NCBI RefSeq assembly: GCF_000833025.1
Contig: NZ_CP010817.1
Coordinates: 3,100,001 to 3,164,000, forward strand
Length of the DNA stretch: 64,000 nucleotides
Direction: 5' to 3'
DNA from: Myroides profundi
GTDB lineage: Bacteria; Bacteroidota; Bacteroidia; Flavobacteriales; Flavobacteriaceae
Shown here: piece by piece, positions 47,014-55,301 of the stretch
Numbering within the stretch: the stretch's first letter is position 1
How the letters are laid out: each line of letters begins with the position of its first letter
Translations under genes and position numbers: made by a program
The notes under the pieces: generated by a model
Seen by the model: the letters and a program-made list of their open reading frames with translations, nothing else
Databases searched by the model: none
What the model was told of the DNA's origin: nothing

Positions 47014-47919
47014 TTATCTTACTCTACCAAATAACTGATGTTTCCAATTCTTCCACTTATACTTTCTAGCAAAGACTAAAATCATTAGAGGTAATACAAT
47101 GCCGACTTGGATAATGTATTCCCACGGAGAGATAACACTTTCTGAATTAATATTGGTAAAAATAGAGTTTGTCTGAAAAGCCGTCCAATCAGAAGTAACT
47201 AATAGTACTCCTATTAAGTTATTCGCAGCATGGAAGCCTAAGGCTAATTCTACACCATCATCCATTAAGGTGATGATTCCAAGAAAGAACCCTGTCCCTA
47301 TATAATAAATCATAATGGAGAATCCTATCTTCTCTACCTCAGGATTAGCTAAATGCATTAAACCAAATAAAATAGAGGTTGTAAACAAAGCTACTGCTCT
47401 ACTGCGAGTAGCTAGACCTATTCCTTGCATTAAATAAGAGCGCATAAAGTATTCTTCAAAACTAGTTTGTAAAGGGATTAAAACAATCGCAAACAAGAAG
47501 AATACTAAAAAAGGCCACAACTTAAACGAAAAGACATAGTCTTCTGGAGAAGTTATATATCCATAGATAAAGAAAGCTATAATCACAAAACTCCATAAAG
47601 AAAAAGCAAATAACACTCTCTTCCAATCTACCTTAGCCCTAGAGGTAGTAAGGCTTAGCAAGCTCTGCTTATGAACTACTAATACCCAGGCTATTAGAAA
47701 CACAAGCATGAATACTAATGGCCCTATAGTTATCAAAAAATTGATATTTTTACCAAATTTATCAATATTCATTTTTATGATTTCGTTAGTAGATACGGCT
47801 GAATATCTTAAAGAAATCCAATTCAGGAACATAATCCCTAAAAAAAATAACGAAAAAGGTAAATAATACCAAAGTTTCTGACTTTTGTTTATTCTCAATA
47901 ACTGTTCAATAATTCCCAT
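47014..47919 (-). CDS. CPBP (CAAX/Abi) family intramembrane protease
   Basis: 301 residues with about eight membrane segments. The three catalytic motifs of the CPBP family are present: EEYFMRSYL (EExxxR, ~153), FGLMHL (FxxxH, ~188) and HAANN (HxxxN/B, ~228). Members are glutamate-type intramembrane proteases, some processing prenylated proteins, others acting in bacteriocin immunity or membrane quality control; the substrate here is unknown. First gene of the operon with menE and glsA, divergent from arsC with 42 bases between. Confidence 0.9.
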   Translation of the reverse strand: MGIIEQLLRINKSQKLWYYLPFSLFFLGIMFLNWISLRYSAVSTNEIIKMNIDKFGKNINFLITIGPLVFMLVFLIAWVLVVHKQSLLSLTTSRAKVDWKRVLFAFSLWSFVIIAFFIYGYITSPEDYVFSFKLWPFLVFFLFAIVLIPLQTSFEEYFMRSYLMQGIGLATRSRAVALFTTSILFGLMHLANPEVEKIGFSIMIYYIGTGFFLGIITLMDDGVELALGFHAANNLIGVLLVTSDWTAFQTNSIFTNINSESVISPWEYIIQVGIVLPLMILVFARKYKWKNWKHQLFGRVR

Positions 47920-47935
47920 ATCTCAAAAAATGTAC

Positions 47936-47943
47936 TATATTTG
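47936..47943 (+). promoter_or_regulatory. Candidate -7 element of arsC, TATATTTG
   Basis: TAnnTTTG match 19 bases before the arsC start, no good -33 TTG. Confidence 0.45.
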
Positions 47944-47961
47944 GTATAAAATTCCTTATTT

Positions 47962-48303
47962 ATGATCACAATTTACCACAATCCGCGTTGTAGCAAATCA
48001 CGCGAAAGTATTGCTTTCATGGAAGAGCAAGGCGTAGCATACAAAATTATAAAATATTTGGATGCAGACCTTACTGAAAATGATGTAAAGACGATACTAA
48101 CAAAACTCAATTACAATCCAATTGATTTAGTTCGTACAAAAGATGCATTTTGGAAAGATACTTTTGGAAGTAATACATTGAGCGATGACGAGATAATCGA
48201 AGCTATGGTTTTAAACCCAAAGCTTATTGAAAGACCTATTGTAGTTAATGGCCCTAAAGCTGTTATTGCAAGACCTACAGAAAAGATTCATGAAATCCTG
48301 TAA
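47962..48303 (+). CDS. arsC: ArsC-family arsenate reductase (glutaredoxin type)
   Basis: 113 residues, thioredoxin fold. The catalytic loop NPRCSKSRES has Cys10, and the C-terminal ERPIVVNGPKAVIARP with its arginine completes the ArsC signature. Glutaredoxin-linked ArsC reduces arsenate to arsenite. No arsenite pump or ArsR regulator lies nearby, so it could equally be a YfgD-like housekeeping homologue. The outer-membrane barrel gene follows 84 bases later without a visible terminator. Confidence 0.85.
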   Translation: MITIYHNPRCSKSRESIAFMEEQGVAYKIIKYLDADLTENDVKTILTKLNYNPIDLVRTKDAFWKDTFGSNTLSDDEIIEAMVLNPKLIERPIVVNGPKAVIARPTEKIHEIL

Positions 48304-48387
48304 GTTTAATTAACAATTTATTAACTATTCAGTTTTTAAACCTTCGCCACAAATTATAGTCTAATAGTTATAAAACTAACGACTATA

Positions 48388-50865
48388 ATGAAAAGATTAA
48401 AAACTACAAAAGTTCTCCTAATGCTGTTAACTCTAATGTTTGGGGTAACAGCATTAGCACAGAACTCTAAAAAAAGTACTGTAATAGGTACTGTAGTAGA
48501 AGCTGCTACAAATCTTCCTTTAGAATATGCGAGTGTATTCGCACAAAATGAGAACAATGCTAATATTGTCTCAGGAGGTATGACCGACTCAAAAGGGCAA
48601 TACTCTTTTGAAGTACCTGATGGGTCATACTTAATTCGTATAGAATACTTAGGTTTTAAAACTATTGAACTACGCAAAGTAGCTGTAAATGGAAATACCA
48701 ATATAGGTATTAAGAAAGTTACAGATGACAATCAAATGCTAGACGAAGTAATGGTCATTGCCGAAAAATCTACTGTGGATATTAAACTTGACAAAAAAGT
48801 TTATAATGTAGGTGAAGATATGATTGTAAAAGGAGGTACTGCAGGAGATGTGTTAGACAACGTTCCTTCAGTAACTGTAGATAGCGAAGGTGCTGTTAGT
48901 TTACGTGGTAACGAGAATGTAAAAGTACTTATCGATGGAAAACCTACTGGCCTTGCTAATAATATCCAAGAAGCAATGCGTATTCTATCTGCTGAATCAA
49001 TTGAGAAAGTAGAAGTAATTACTAATCCATCAGCAAGATATGAAGCTGAAGGTGGGGCTGGTATTATTAATATCGTACTTAAAAAAGGTAAATCACAAGG
49101 TATCAATGGTAATATCACTGGTACTATAGGAGATCCTCGTAACTATGAGCTTAATAGTAATGTGAATATCCGTGGAGAGAAATATAACTTCTATACTACC
49201 TTATCTTATAGAGATACTAAAACAAAAGGATATGGGCGAAACAACAACCAATATCTAGATAGTGATGGTAATCCTATACAATACATCGATGAGTATAAAG
49301 ACAACAATAGAGAAAGACAAGGCTACAATGGTATGTTTGGTCTTGACTATTATATCACTCCTTCTCTAACTTGGTCTAATAGTGTGAATGTACGTAGAAG
49401 TAATGGTACTTCTCCTAACTCTGTTGATTACCAATATTACGATGGTAACCACAACTTAGACTATAATAGATATAGAGAAGAAAGACGTAAGTCAAACTAT
49501 AACAGTGTAGAATATACAACGTCATTTGAAAAGAAATTCGCTAAAGAAGATCATAAGTTAACAGTAGAAGCTAGTATCTCTAAAGACACTAGTGATGATG
49601 ATGCTAATATCTCTGATATTAATGATAAGCATAACATAATGACTTACGAAAGAACTCTAAGTGATGATAAATATAAGTCAGGACTAGTAAAAGTAGACTA
49701 CACATTACCATTAGGAGAAAGTGGAAGCTTTGAAGCTGGTTACTTAGGGACATTTAAGACTACTACTAATAACTTTGGTCTTTATAACTTAACAAATAAC
49801 CAATGGGTTAATAACTCTAAAGTTTCTAATGTACTAGAATATAAAGAACAGGTTAATGCGTTCTACGCTCAATACGGAAACAAAATAACTGACAAACTTA
49901 ATTATATGATTGGGTTCCGTTGGGAAAAAAGTAATATTGATGTAAACCAATTAACTAGCAAAGATTACAACAATAAGAAATACGATGACTTTTTCCCTAG
50001 TTTATTCTTAAACTATGAATTAGATGAATCTAGTAACGTAAGTATTAGTTATAGTAAACGTATTATGCGTCCTAGAGGGCATTTCTTAAACCCTTTCTCT
50101 AATTATACAAGTGACATCAACTTCTTTCAAGGAAACCCTGATTTAAACCCTGCTAAAACAAATGCATTTGATTTAGGATATTTAAAGAGATGGAGTGGCT
50201 TTACGCTTAGTGCATCTGCATACTTAAATAAAACTGATGATACGTTCCAATTCGTAAGAAGAGAAGCGGGTACAAATGCGAGTGGCACAACTATTATTGT
50301 TAGTTCACCAATTAACTTAGCTACAGAATACAGATATGGATTTGATTTTACCTTAAACTATACTCCATTTAAATGGTGGAAATTAAATGGTAACTTTAAC
50401 TTCTTTAGAACAGAAACAAAAGGAGACTATAGTTTCACTAAACTAGATGGAACAGTAGAAACTCAAAACTTTGATCAAAACTCTTATGCTTGGTTTACTA
50501 GATTATCATCTAAGATATCATTGCCTTATAAAATAGATTGGCAAGTAAATGGAATGTATAGAGCACCTTATGATACGTCACAAGGAAAAGCATTAGGAAA
50601 CTTATCAGCTAATACTTCTATAAGCAAGGATATCCTAAAAGATAAAGCTACCATTACATTAAACGTGAGTGACATCTTCAATTCTAGAAAAAGAGAATCT
50701 GACACATACTTACCAACATCTATTTCACACAGTGAAATGCAGTGGAGAGGTAGACAAGTAAACTTATCATTTACTTATCGTTTTAACCAAACTAAAATGG
50801 ACAGACAGAAACAACAAAGAAATGCTGGTGGTGGTGAAGAACAAGGAGAAGGAGAAATGATGTAA
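48388..50865 (+). CDS. TonB-dependent-receptor-like outer-membrane barrel protein (OMP_b-brl_3)
   Basis: 825 residues: signal peptide (cut near ALAQ), a CarboxypepD_reg-like domain (~30-110; GTVVEAATNLPLEYASV), a plug domain (~125-215; GDVLDNVPSVTVDSEGAV, VLIDGKPTG, IEKVEVITNPSARYEAEG) and a long beta-barrel (~230-800) ending in NLSFTYRFNQ. The hydrophilic tail (~805-825) is rich in Gln, Gly and Glu. This is the outer-membrane beta-barrel family 3 group, related to TonB-dependent transporters; it lacks a SusD partner, so is not a Sus-type glycan importer. Ligand unknown. It ends at a strong terminator. Confidence 0.88.
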   Translation: MKRLKTTKVLLMLLTLMFGVTALAQNSKKSTVIGTVVEAATNLPLEYASVFAQNENNANIVSGGMTDSKGQYSFEVPDGSYLIRIEYLGFKTIELRKVAVNGNTNIGIKKVTDDNQMLDEVMVIAEKSTVDIKLDKKVYNVGEDMIVKGGTAGDVLDNVPSVTVDSEGAVSLRGNENVKVLIDGKPTGLANNIQEAMRILSAESIEKVEVITNPSARYEAEGGAGIINIVLKKGKSQGINGNITGTIGDPRNYELNSNVNIRGEKYNFYTTLSYRDTKTKGYGRNNNQYLDSDGNPIQYIDEYKDNNRERQGYNGMFGLDYYITPSLTWSNSVNVRRSNGTSPNSVDYQYYDGNHNLDYNRYREERRKSNYNSVEYTTSFEKKFAKEDHKLTVEASISKDTSDDDANISDINDKHNIMTYERTLSDDKYKSGLVKVDYTLPLGESGSFEAGYLGTFKTTTNNFGLYNLTNNQWVNNSKVSNVLEYKEQVNAFYAQYGNKITDKLNYMIGFRWEKSNIDVNQLTSKDYNNKKYDDFFPSLFLNYELDESSNVSISYSKRIMRPRGHFLNPFSNYTSDINFFQGNPDLNPAKTNAFDLGYLKRWSGFTLSASAYLNKTDDTFQFVRREAGTNASGTTIIVSSPINLATEYRYGFDFTLNYTPFKWWKLNGNFNFFRTETKGDYSFTKLDGTVETQNFDQNSYAWFTRLSSKISLPYKIDWQVNGMYRAPYDTSQGKALGNLSANTSISKDILKDKATITLNVSDIFNSRKRESDTYLPTSISHSEMQWRGRQVNLSFTYRFNQTKMDRQKQQRNAGGGEEQGEGEMM

Positions 50866-50913
50866 TCAAACAAAGAAACCTTTACTAAACTATTATAAAT
50901 TTATTATTTGTTA

Positions 50914-50945
50914 GGGGACTACCATTAGGTAGTCCCTTTTTTTGT
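50914..50945 (+). terminator. Intrinsic terminator of the barrel gene
   Basis: 9-bp stem GGGACTACC/GGTAGTCCC (50915-50923, 50928-50936), loop ATTA, then eight T's. Confidence 0.92.
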
Positions 50946-50987
50946 TCCCTTATTTTTCGAATCTATCAACCCTCATAAATAGGCATA

Positions 50988-51020
50988 AAAAAAGAGTCAT
51001 AATACATATTATGACTCTTT
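50988..51020 (-). terminator. Intrinsic terminator of the small membrane-protein gene
   Basis: 13-bp perfect stem AAAGAGTCATAAT/ATTATGACTCTTT (50991-51003, 51008-51020), with an A-run to its left giving T's for the minus strand. It lies 17 bases after the stop at 51038, supporting that ORF. Confidence 0.9.
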
Positions 51021-51037
51021 ATTTCTTAAACCAAATA

Positions 51038-51214
51038 CTAGATCTGATTTTCTTCTAATTGCTCTCTTTTAGCTTTCTTCTCTTTTATTAGTTCTCTAGC
51101 TCCACCTACTGCCCAGTAAGATACGAAACCAACTAAGAACATCATAAGCCAAAATGCCATAGTAACTACAGTCATGGCAACGATGAAACCTAAATACTGT
51201 TGAAATTCAAACAT
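51038..51214 (-). CDS. Small membrane protein, 58 residues
   Basis: A 58-codon ORF from ATG 51214 to TAG at 51038. It starts MFEFQQYLGF, then has a hydrophobic span (~9-35, rich in Val, Met, Phe) and a charged amphipathic tail (ARELIKEKKAKREQLEE). One long or two short membrane helices, with a positive cytoplasmic tail, is the likely topology. A perfect terminator follows directly, and the gene is convergent with the barrel gene, so the ORF is very likely expressed. I do not recognise a family; the size and form fit small helper or assembly proteins of membrane complexes. Confidence 0.78.
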   Translation of the reverse strand: MFEFQQYLGFIVAMTVVTMAFWLMMFLVGFVSYWAVGGARELIKEKKAKREQLEENQI

Positions 51215-51365
51215 GTTTTCTCCGGATTAATTTTTGTATATACGCTGTAAATATACTCACTTTTATTTTTTCTACCTAGTCTACCTTAACTTTTAATCTT
51301 TCTTTAGAATGAAACTAAATAATTCTCCTTACCTTTAGGGTACAATCATTCTAAATAAATTAATA

Positions 51366-52766
51366 ATGGAATACAGAATAGAAAAAGACACTATAGGAGA
51401 GATAAAAGTTGCTAAAGACAAATATTGGGGAGCACAAACTGAACGCTCTAAAAACAACTTTAAAATAGGTCCTGAAGCATCTATGCCACACGAAATCATA
51501 GAAGCTTTTGCTTATCTTAAAAAAGCAGCAGCTTTTACGAATGCTGATTTAAATGTTCTACCTTCAGAAAAAAGAGATCATATCGCTAAAGTATGTGACG
51601 AAATACTAGAAGGCAAACTAGACGCTCATTTCCCTTTAGTTATTTGGCAAACAGGTTCTGGTACACAGTCTAACATGAATGTGAATGAAGTAATTGCTAA
51701 TAGAGCTCAAGTATTAGCTGGTCTTCAAATAGGTGAAGATGAACCAGTGCTTAAAGCAAATGATGATGTAAACAAATCTCAATCCTCTAATGACACCTAC
51801 CCTACTGCAATGCACATTGCTGCTTATAAAGCTGTCGTAGAATATACTATCCCAGGTGTAACCGCATTGAGAAACACATTAGATAAGAAAGCTAAAGATC
51901 TAAAAGATGTAGTAAAAATAGGACGTACACATCTTATGGATGCTACTCCTCTTACACTAGGTCAAGAAATATCAGGTTACGTAGCACAGTTAGATTATGG
52001 ATTAAAAGCATTAAATCACACTTTACCTCATCTTGCTGAATTAGCTCTAGGAGGTACTGCTGTAGGTACAGGATTAAATACCCCTAAAGGATATGATGTA
52101 AAAGTAGCAGAGTATATCGCTAAGTTTACAAAGCTACCTTTTGTAACTGCTCCAAACAAATTTGAAGCTTTAGCGGCCCATGATGCAATTGTGGAAACGC
52201 ATGGAGCATTAAAACAACTTGCTGTTTCTCTTTATAAAATAGCTAATGATATCAGACTACTAGCTTCTGGACCGCGTTCTGGAATTGGCGAAATCATTAT
52301 TCCTGCAAATGAACCAGGATCTTCTATCATGCCTGGTAAAGTAAACCCTACACAATGTGAAGCACTTACTATGGTAGCTGCACAGGTGATAGGTAATGAT
52401 ACAACAATATCTTTTGCTGGTACACAAGGCCATTTTGAACTAAATGTGTTCAAACCTGTGATGGCAGCCAACTTCTTACAGTCTGCTAGACTGATAGGAG
52501 AAGCTTGTATCTCTTTTGATGAGCATTGTGCACAAGGAATTGAAGCAAACGACAAACGTATTAAAGAATTATTAGATAGCTCATTAATGCTAGTAACGGC
52601 TTTAAATACTAAAATTGGTTATTACAAAGCAGCTGAAATAGCGCAAACTGCTCATGCTAATGGTACAACGCTAAAAGAAGAAGCTGTTCGATTAGGATAT
52701 GTTACACCTGAAGATTTTGACAAATGGGTTGACCCTAAGTTAATGATTGGGAATATCGAAGATTAA
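51366..52766 (+). CDS. fumC: Fumarate hydratase class II
   Basis: 466 residues, full length. [27 protein letters not shown] in short blocks at the start, [14 protein letters not shown] (~98-111), [16 protein letters not shown] (~186) with the general-acid histidine, and the family signature [13 protein letters not shown] (~320). It catalyses fumarate plus water to L-malate in the TCA cycle and needs no iron-sulphur cluster. Single gene, divergent from the small membrane protein and ending at a terminator shared with trpB. Confidence 0.97.
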   Translation: MEYRIEKDTIGEIKVAKDKYWGAQTERSKNNFKIGPEASMPHEIIEAFAYLKKAAAFTNADLNVLPSEKRDHIAKVCDEILEGKLDAHFPLVIWQTGSGTQSNMNVNEVIANRAQVLAGLQIGEDEPVLKANDDVNKSQSSNDTYPTAMHIAAYKAVVEYTIPGVTALRNTLDKKAKDLKDVVKIGRTHLMDATPLTLGQEISGYVAQLDYGLKALNHTLPHLAELALGGTAVGTGLNTPKGYDVKVAEYIAKFTKLPFVTAPNKFEALAAHDAIVETHGALKQLAVSLYKIANDIRLLASGPRSGIGEIIIPANEPGSSIMPGKVNPTQCEALTMVAAQVIGNDTTISFAGTQGHFELNVFKPVMAANFLQSARLIGEACISFDEHCAQGIEANDKRIKELLDSSLMLVTALNTKIGYYKAAEIAQTAHANGTTLKEEAVRLGYVTPEDFDKWVDPKLMIGNIED

Positions 52767-52787
52767 AACATACTGAATCTTAAATAG

Positions 52788-52825
52788 AAAAGCCAATAGC
52801 ATATGATATGTTATTGGCTTTTTAC
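52788..52825. terminator. Bidirectional terminator between fumC and trpB
   Basis: 16-bp stem with one wobble (52788-52803, 52807-52822), loop TGA, flanking A- and T-runs. Confidence 0.9.
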
Positions 52826-52878
52826 CTTTTAAACAGTTCTCTTCAGATAACAATTCTTAAATACATACTTTATCTATT

Positions 52879-54060
52879 TTAGAAGTTAAAATAACTGCGA
52901 TAATTATCTAAATCTTTATCTCCTCTTCCTGATAAATTGATTACAACAATATCCTCTGGTTTAAATTTGCGTTGTTCTAATACTGCTAAAGCATGAGAAC
53001 TTTCTATCGCAGGGATAATTCCTTCTACTTTACACAAGGCTAGCCCAGCTGTCATTGCTTCATCATCTTTAATAGCATAAAACTCTGCTCTTCCCAATTC
53101 TTTCATATGTGCATACAGTGGCCCAAAACCAGGATAATCTAAACCTGCTGATACTGAATATGCTTCTAGAGGCTCTCCATTTTCATCTTGCATAAACAAC
53201 GTTTTACTTCCGTGTAACACTCCTTCTTTTCCTACAAAAGAAGTAGCCGCTGTTTTTGGACTATCAGCTCCTTCTCCTCCACCTTCAGCTACAATTAACT
53301 TCACTTGTTCATCTTCTAAGAAATGGTAAAAAGCTCCTACTGCATTACTACCTCCACCAACACAAGCTACTATATAATCAGGTTCTTCTCTTCCTTCTTT
53401 TGCTAATAGTTGTTTTCTAATTTCTTTAGATATAATAGATTGGAATCTACTCACCATATCAGGATAAGGGTGTGGGCCTACTGCTGATCCTATCAAATAG
53501 AATGTATCATCAGGATTCTCTATCCAGTATAGTAAAGCCTCATCTACAGCCTCTTTTAATGTCTTTGCACCAGACTCTGCTGCTCTAACCTCAGCACCTA
53601 GCATTTTCATACGTACTACGTTAGGCGCTTGTCTTTCTATATCTAACGCCCCCATATATACGATACACTCCATTCCCATAAGTGCACATACTGTAGCTGT
53701 AGCTACTCCATGTTGACCTGCTCCTGTTTCTGCTACTATTTTATTCTTTCCTAAGCGTTTTGCTAATAATATCTGACCGATAGTGTTATTAATCTTATGA
53801 GCTCCTGTATGACATAGATCTTCTCTCTTTAAATACACTTTAGTATTATACTTCTCTGATAACCCCTTTGCAAAATATAACGGAGTAGGACGACCTACAT
53901 AATCTTCTAATAACTGATTCATTTCTTGTTGAAAATCCTCTTGTTCAATAATGGAGATATACTCTCTCTGTAATTGACCAATAATTGGAGCTAATGCTTC
54001 AGGGATAAATGCTCCTCCATAATTCCCATAATAACCGTCTTGATTAACTTGATATTTCAT
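52879..54060 (-). CDS. trpB: Tryptophan synthase beta chain, single-gene unit
   Basis: 393 residues, canonical TrpB1 type: YGGAFIPEAL at the start, LKREDLCHTGAHKINN with PLP-binding Lys89, GAGQHGVATA, the PLP-phosphate loop CVGGGSNA (~230) and LSGRGDKD at the end. It joins indole and serine to tryptophan; normally indole comes from TrpA. Here no trpA or other trp gene is adjacent: fumC converges downstream and a lysozyme-like gene lies upstream. The gene has its own promoter, a Trp-rich leader ORF and an attenuator terminator, so expression should rise when charged tRNA-Trp is low. Whether the genome has trpA elsewhere, or this copy serves indole salvage, is open. Confidence 0.97.
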   Translation of the reverse strand: MKYQVNQDGYYGNYGGAFIPEALAPIIGQLQREYISIIEQEDFQQEMNQLLEDYVGRPTPLYFAKGLSEKYNTKVYLKREDLCHTGAHKINNTIGQILLAKRLGKNKIVAETGAGQHGVATATVCALMGMECIVYMGALDIERQAPNVVRMKMLGAEVRAAESGAKTLKEAVDEALLYWIENPDDTFYLIGSAVGPHPYPDMVSRFQSIISKEIRKQLLAKEGREEPDYIVACVGGGSNAVGAFYHFLEDEQVKLIVAEGGGEGADSPKTAATSFVGKEGVLHGSKTLFMQDENGEPLEAYSVSAGLDYPGFGPLYAHMKELGRAEFYAIKDDEAMTAGLALCKVEGIIPAIESSHALAVLEQRKFKPEDIVVINLSGRGDKDLDNYRSYFNF

Positions 54061-54098
54061 TTTATATATTGTTTTAAATTTTACTTTCGATAAGGCAC

Positions 54099-54132
54099 AA
54101 AAAAAAGAGGCTTGTCGTTTGACAAGCCTCTT
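54099..54132 (-). terminator. Attenuator terminator in the trpB leader
   Basis: 12-bp perfect stem AAGAGGCTTGTC/GACAAGCCTCTT (54105-54116, 54121-54132), loop GTTT, followed on the minus strand by eight T's. It stands between the leader ORF and trpB, 39 bases before the trpB start, so termination here would block trpB. Confidence 0.93.
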
Positions 54133-54155
54133 CTAGGTATTATATATTATTTCTC

Positions 54156-54242
54156 TTAATTCATATATACATAGCAAGGACTGCTCACGACATTCGACGT
54201 AAGTTTAGTCCACCACCAAGTATTTGTTAGAATTAAATTCAT
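54156..54242 (-). CDS. trpL: Trp-rich leader peptide of trpB (28 residues)
   Basis: ATG 54242 to TAA 54156-54158 encodes 28 residues. Residues 9-11 are Trp-Trp-Trp (codons at 54218-54210), following MNLILTNT. The ORF begins about 18 bases after the predicted transcription start and ends 24 bases before the attenuator stem. This is the arrangement of ribosome-mediated attenuation known from E. coli trpL and similar leaders: stalling at the Trp codons should favour an antiterminator. A possible 1:2 pairing is GGACT (just after the Trp codons) with AGTCC near codons 20-22. I could not identify the antiterminator pairing with confidence by eye. Three consecutive Trp codons by chance in such a place are very unlikely. 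Confidence 0.9.
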   Translation of the reverse strand: MNLILTNTWWWTKLTSNVVSSPCYVYMN

Positions 54243-54266
54243 TTCGTTTTTCTACTTATTGAATTG

Positions 54267-54296
54267 CAAATGTAAAAACTTATTTTCAATAAACAA
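54267..54296 (-). promoter_or_regulatory. Consensus promoter of the trpB leader
   Basis: Minus strand: TTG (54296-54294), 19 bases, TACATTTG (54274-54267). This is a perfect Bacteroidota promoter match, directly after the terminator of the upstream gene. Transcription should start near 54260. Confidence 0.85.
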
Positions 54297-54297
54297 T

Positions 54298-54332
54298 AAA
54301 AAAAGGATACCATTTTTTAAATGATATCCTTT
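54298..54332 (-). terminator. Terminator of the lysozyme-like gene
   Basis: 13-bp stem with one wobble pair on the minus strand (54302-54314, 54320-54332), then T's. It separates that gene from the trpB promoter by a few bases. Confidence 0.85.
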
Positions 54333-54353
54333 AAGCTTTTCTTTTCTAAAGAG

Positions 54354-55001
54354 TTATAATACTACTACAGCATCTTTCTCAGCTGTAATATCAGATACAT
54401 CGTATCCACTAAAACTTTTTAGATATGTACGTATCGAAGTACCGTATCCATCTTGGAAACCGTTTGCTCCGTTACTATTCAAGAATTTCTTTACAGAACC
54501 TGCTCCACCTAAGTGAGCTGCTGCTAAGATTCCTGACTCTGTAATTGCAATTCCTCCGATGCGTTTACCATCAAATTTTTCAATCTCTTTTCTCAAGATC
54601 CATTTGTTTTTCGCAACCAAAGCATCAAAAGCTTTCTCTTGCATTAGTGGATCATGTAAAAAATTAGTCGTATCCGTTACTCCTATTGAACGTAATGCCA
54701 CTTTACCAAACTGGTATTTGCCCATGTAACCATATGAATTTACTATTCTGTACAATCCATAAGATTCGCGTACTGCCAATGCCTGTTTAAAACCGACATA
54801 AGTCTTTCCGATAAATGGTATTGCTAATAACTCTCCTGACTCTTCCTTAGCCAAATCGCTGTATGGAAAATCATAAGATAGGGGACCTTCAGGAACTATT
54901 TTATACTCCTCTAAAAGCATAGTTTCATACTGTTTAAAACCTGAAACTCCTACCCCTGTTAATAGGACAATACCAATAAAAAAAGAACATTTTTTTCTCA
55001 T
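54354..55001 (-). CDS. Exported lysozyme-like (lytic transglycosylase-type) protein
   Basis: 215 residues from ATG 55001, which directly starts a signal peptide (MRKKCSFFIGIVLLTGVGVSG); the reading from 55031 adds ten residues before it. The core ALAVRESYGLYRIVNSYGYMGKYQFG (in short blocks, ~78-103) has the catalytic-type glutamate followed by a GxYQFG motif as in lysozyme-like/SLT folds, and ITESGILAAAHLGGAGSVKKFL (~155-175) is a second conserved block. Relatives in Flavobacterium are often named LysM peptidoglycan-binding proteins, although no LysM is visible here. Likely cleaves peptidoglycan in the periplasm. Confidence 0.75.
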   Translation of the reverse strand: MRKKCSFFIGIVLLTGVGVSGFKQYETMLLEEYKIVPEGPLSYDFPYSDLAKEESGELLAIPFIGKTYVGFKQALAVRESYGLYRIVNSYGYMGKYQFGKVALRSIGVTDTTNFLHDPLMQEKAFDALVAKNKWILRKEIEKFDGKRIGGIAITESGILAAAHLGGAGSVKKFLNSNGANGFQDGYGTSIRTYLKSFSGYDVSDITAEKDAVVVL

Positions 55002-55240
55002 TAAAACTAATTTCTCAAGCCCTGTCACCACTTGAAATTTCTGTTTGCAAAGTTACTTCATTTTTCACATTCTCCTATTTTTTTAATATCACTTTTCAAA
55101 TTTTAACATCCAAAAACAAAACAAACAACTAAAAACCAATGACTTAAAAAATAAATAATTAACTTTTTCAATCTTGTTTGTTTCATAAATAAATCATAAA
55201 TTAAAAGAGCTCACATCACTAAAATAGGCTGCTAAACGAA

Positions 55241-55278
55241 AAAAAAGGTACAATATTGCTCAATATTGTACCTTTTTT
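55241..55278 (-). terminator. Terminator of the ABC-F operon
   Basis: 18-bp perfect inverted repeat (55241-55258 with 55261-55278), AAAAAAGGTACAATATTG and complement. T-run on both strands. Confidence 0.92.
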
Positions 55279-55301
55279 ATTTTTATTAATTATGGTGCTT
55301 T

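Noticed and set aside
54099..54132. The trpB-leader hairpin as simple terminator of the upstream lysozyme-like gene.
   Set aside because: That gene has its own terminator at 54298-54332, and a consensus promoter and leader ORF lie between the two.
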